A DNA stretch of 15,145 bases. It comes from a bacterium (GTDB lineage Bacteria > Desulfobacterota > Binatia > UBA12015). Shown one piece after another: positions 14,599-15,145 of the stretch; position 1 is the stretch's first letter; every line of letters starts with the position of its first letter. Below the pieces are notes generated by a model that saw only the letters and a list, made by a program, of their open reading frames with translations, had not been told where the DNA came from and searched no databases. Position numbers and translations under genes: made by a program. The stretch lies in assembly GCA_018970825.1 (NCBI GenBank), contig JAGWVP010000016.1:1-15145 (forward strand), read 5' to 3'.

Positions 14599-15145
14599 GT
14601 GGATGCGGATCCCGAAGCCGGGGCCCGGGGAGCCGGGCTCGATCCCTTCGACCTCCGGCGCCAGCGCAGCGGTTTCGTGCTAGCGCCGCTCGCGTTCGCC
14701 GCCGCCTGGCGGGCCTCGTCGGGACTCCCGCAGCCGGCCCATCGCCTCGCCGCGATCCTCGCCGCCGTCGTCGTCCTCTGGCTCACCGAGGCGATCCCGA
14801 TGGCGATGACCGCCTTCCTCGGCGTCGCGGCCGCCGTCGTCCTGGGCGTGGCTCCGCCGAGGGAAGCCTTCGCCCCGTTCGCCGACCCGCTCGTCTTCGT
14901 CTTCGTCGGGACCTTCATGATCGCCCGGGCGATCCAGCACCACCGGCTCGACCGCCGCTTCGCGACGGCGATCCTGTCGGTGCCGTGGATCGGCGGTCGT
15001 CCCTCCCGCGTCCTTGCGGCCTACGCCGCAGGCGGCGCATTTCTCTCGATGTGGATCAGCAACACCGCGACGACCGCGATGATGTTCCCGATCGGCCTCT
15101 CGATCCTGGGTTCGCTCGAGTCGCTCGGCGACCGGCGCGCGGCTT
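14599..15145 (+). CDS. SLC13/DASS family sodium-coupled anion symporter, N-terminal part (cut by window end)
   Basis: An open frame without stop to the right edge. Family features: an N-terminal helix from GFVLAPLAFAAA, LWLTEAIPMAMTAFLG (60-75), FADPLVFVFVGTFMIARAI (94-112), HHRLDRRFA (114-122), and the sodium-site SNT motif in MWISNTATTAMMFP (Ser154-Asn155-Thr156). DASS proteins carry dicarboxylates, citrate or sulfate with sodium across the inner membrane. The start is uncertain: GTG 14599 lies directly on a GGGGGGAGG run, and GTG 14677 is an alternative within what looks like the conserved N-terminus. The 149 bases before it (14450-14598) separate it from a divergent SDR gene and show no gene of their own. 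Confidence 0.78.
   Translation, partial: MDADPEAGARGAGLDPFDLRRQRSGFVLAPLAFAAAWRASSGLPQPAHRLAAILAAVVVLWLTEAIPMAMTAFLGVAAAVVLGVAPPREAFAPFADPLVFVFVGTFMIARAIQHHRLDRRFATAILSVPWIGGRPSRVLAAYAAGGAFLSMWISNTATTAMMFPIGLSILGSLESLGDRRAA

Noticed and set aside
1..15145. CRISPR arrays, tRNA or rRNA genes, insertion sequences, phage or plasmid functions
   Set aside because: No regularly spaced repeats, cloverleaf-like segments, transposase or integrase motifs were found on reading both strands.

Overview
The window is about 70% G+C, uses many GTG starts with GGAGG-type ribosome binding sites, and has coding sequence over nearly its whole length. The gene content (fused MbnP/MbnH-type lipoprotein, proline/threonine linkers, a split YeeE/YedE transporter, a CBS-bearing ClC protein) suggests a GC-rich Gram-negative bacterium, perhaps in the myxobacterial/deltaproteobacterial or Binatota-like range. 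That placement is an inference from style and gene families. No tRNA, rRNA, CRISPR array, insertion sequence or phage gene was seen.

Left edge (1-1006, + strand): the tail of a YeeE/YedE transporter half, its overlapping partner half (DUF6691 type), and a small split-barrel flavin/deazaflavin-type protein.

Centre left (1013-4947, + strand) holds the most interesting unit. An inverted repeat and a perfect TTGACA -35 box precede three closely packed genes for exported proteins. The middle gene is a 681-residue lipoprotein joining an MbnP-like copper-protein domain to an MbnH/MauG-like di-haem domain, families normally made as two separate proteins (the 'metallo-mystery pair'). Its two neighbours share a secreted module of about 97 residues with identical cysteine spacing (C-x19-C-x5-C-x4-C) and three matching tryptophans. 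One continues into a cysteine-rich beta-type domain, the other into a mono-haem cytochrome c domain. I infer a self-contained periplasmic metal/haem redox system: a fused Trp-oxidising enzyme and its copper-protein substrate, an electron-transfer partner, and a family of accessory proteins I do not recognise.

Centre (5030-9392, + strand): a tight run of a glutamine-synthetase-like ligase, a PuuD-type gamma-glutamyl hydrolase, a short-chain dehydrogenase and an aldehyde dehydrogenase. This fits catabolism of an amine or amino alcohol through gamma-glutamylated intermediates. No FAD amine oxidase (PuuB type) is present within the run, which favours an amino alcohol substrate.

Right part: a convergent GH31 glycosidase lipoprotein (minus strand), divergent from a ClC chloride channel/transporter with a C-terminal CBS pair. 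The ClC gene runs into a convergent short-chain dehydrogenase (minus strand), which is divergent from the start of an SLC13/DASS-type anion symporter cut by the right edge.
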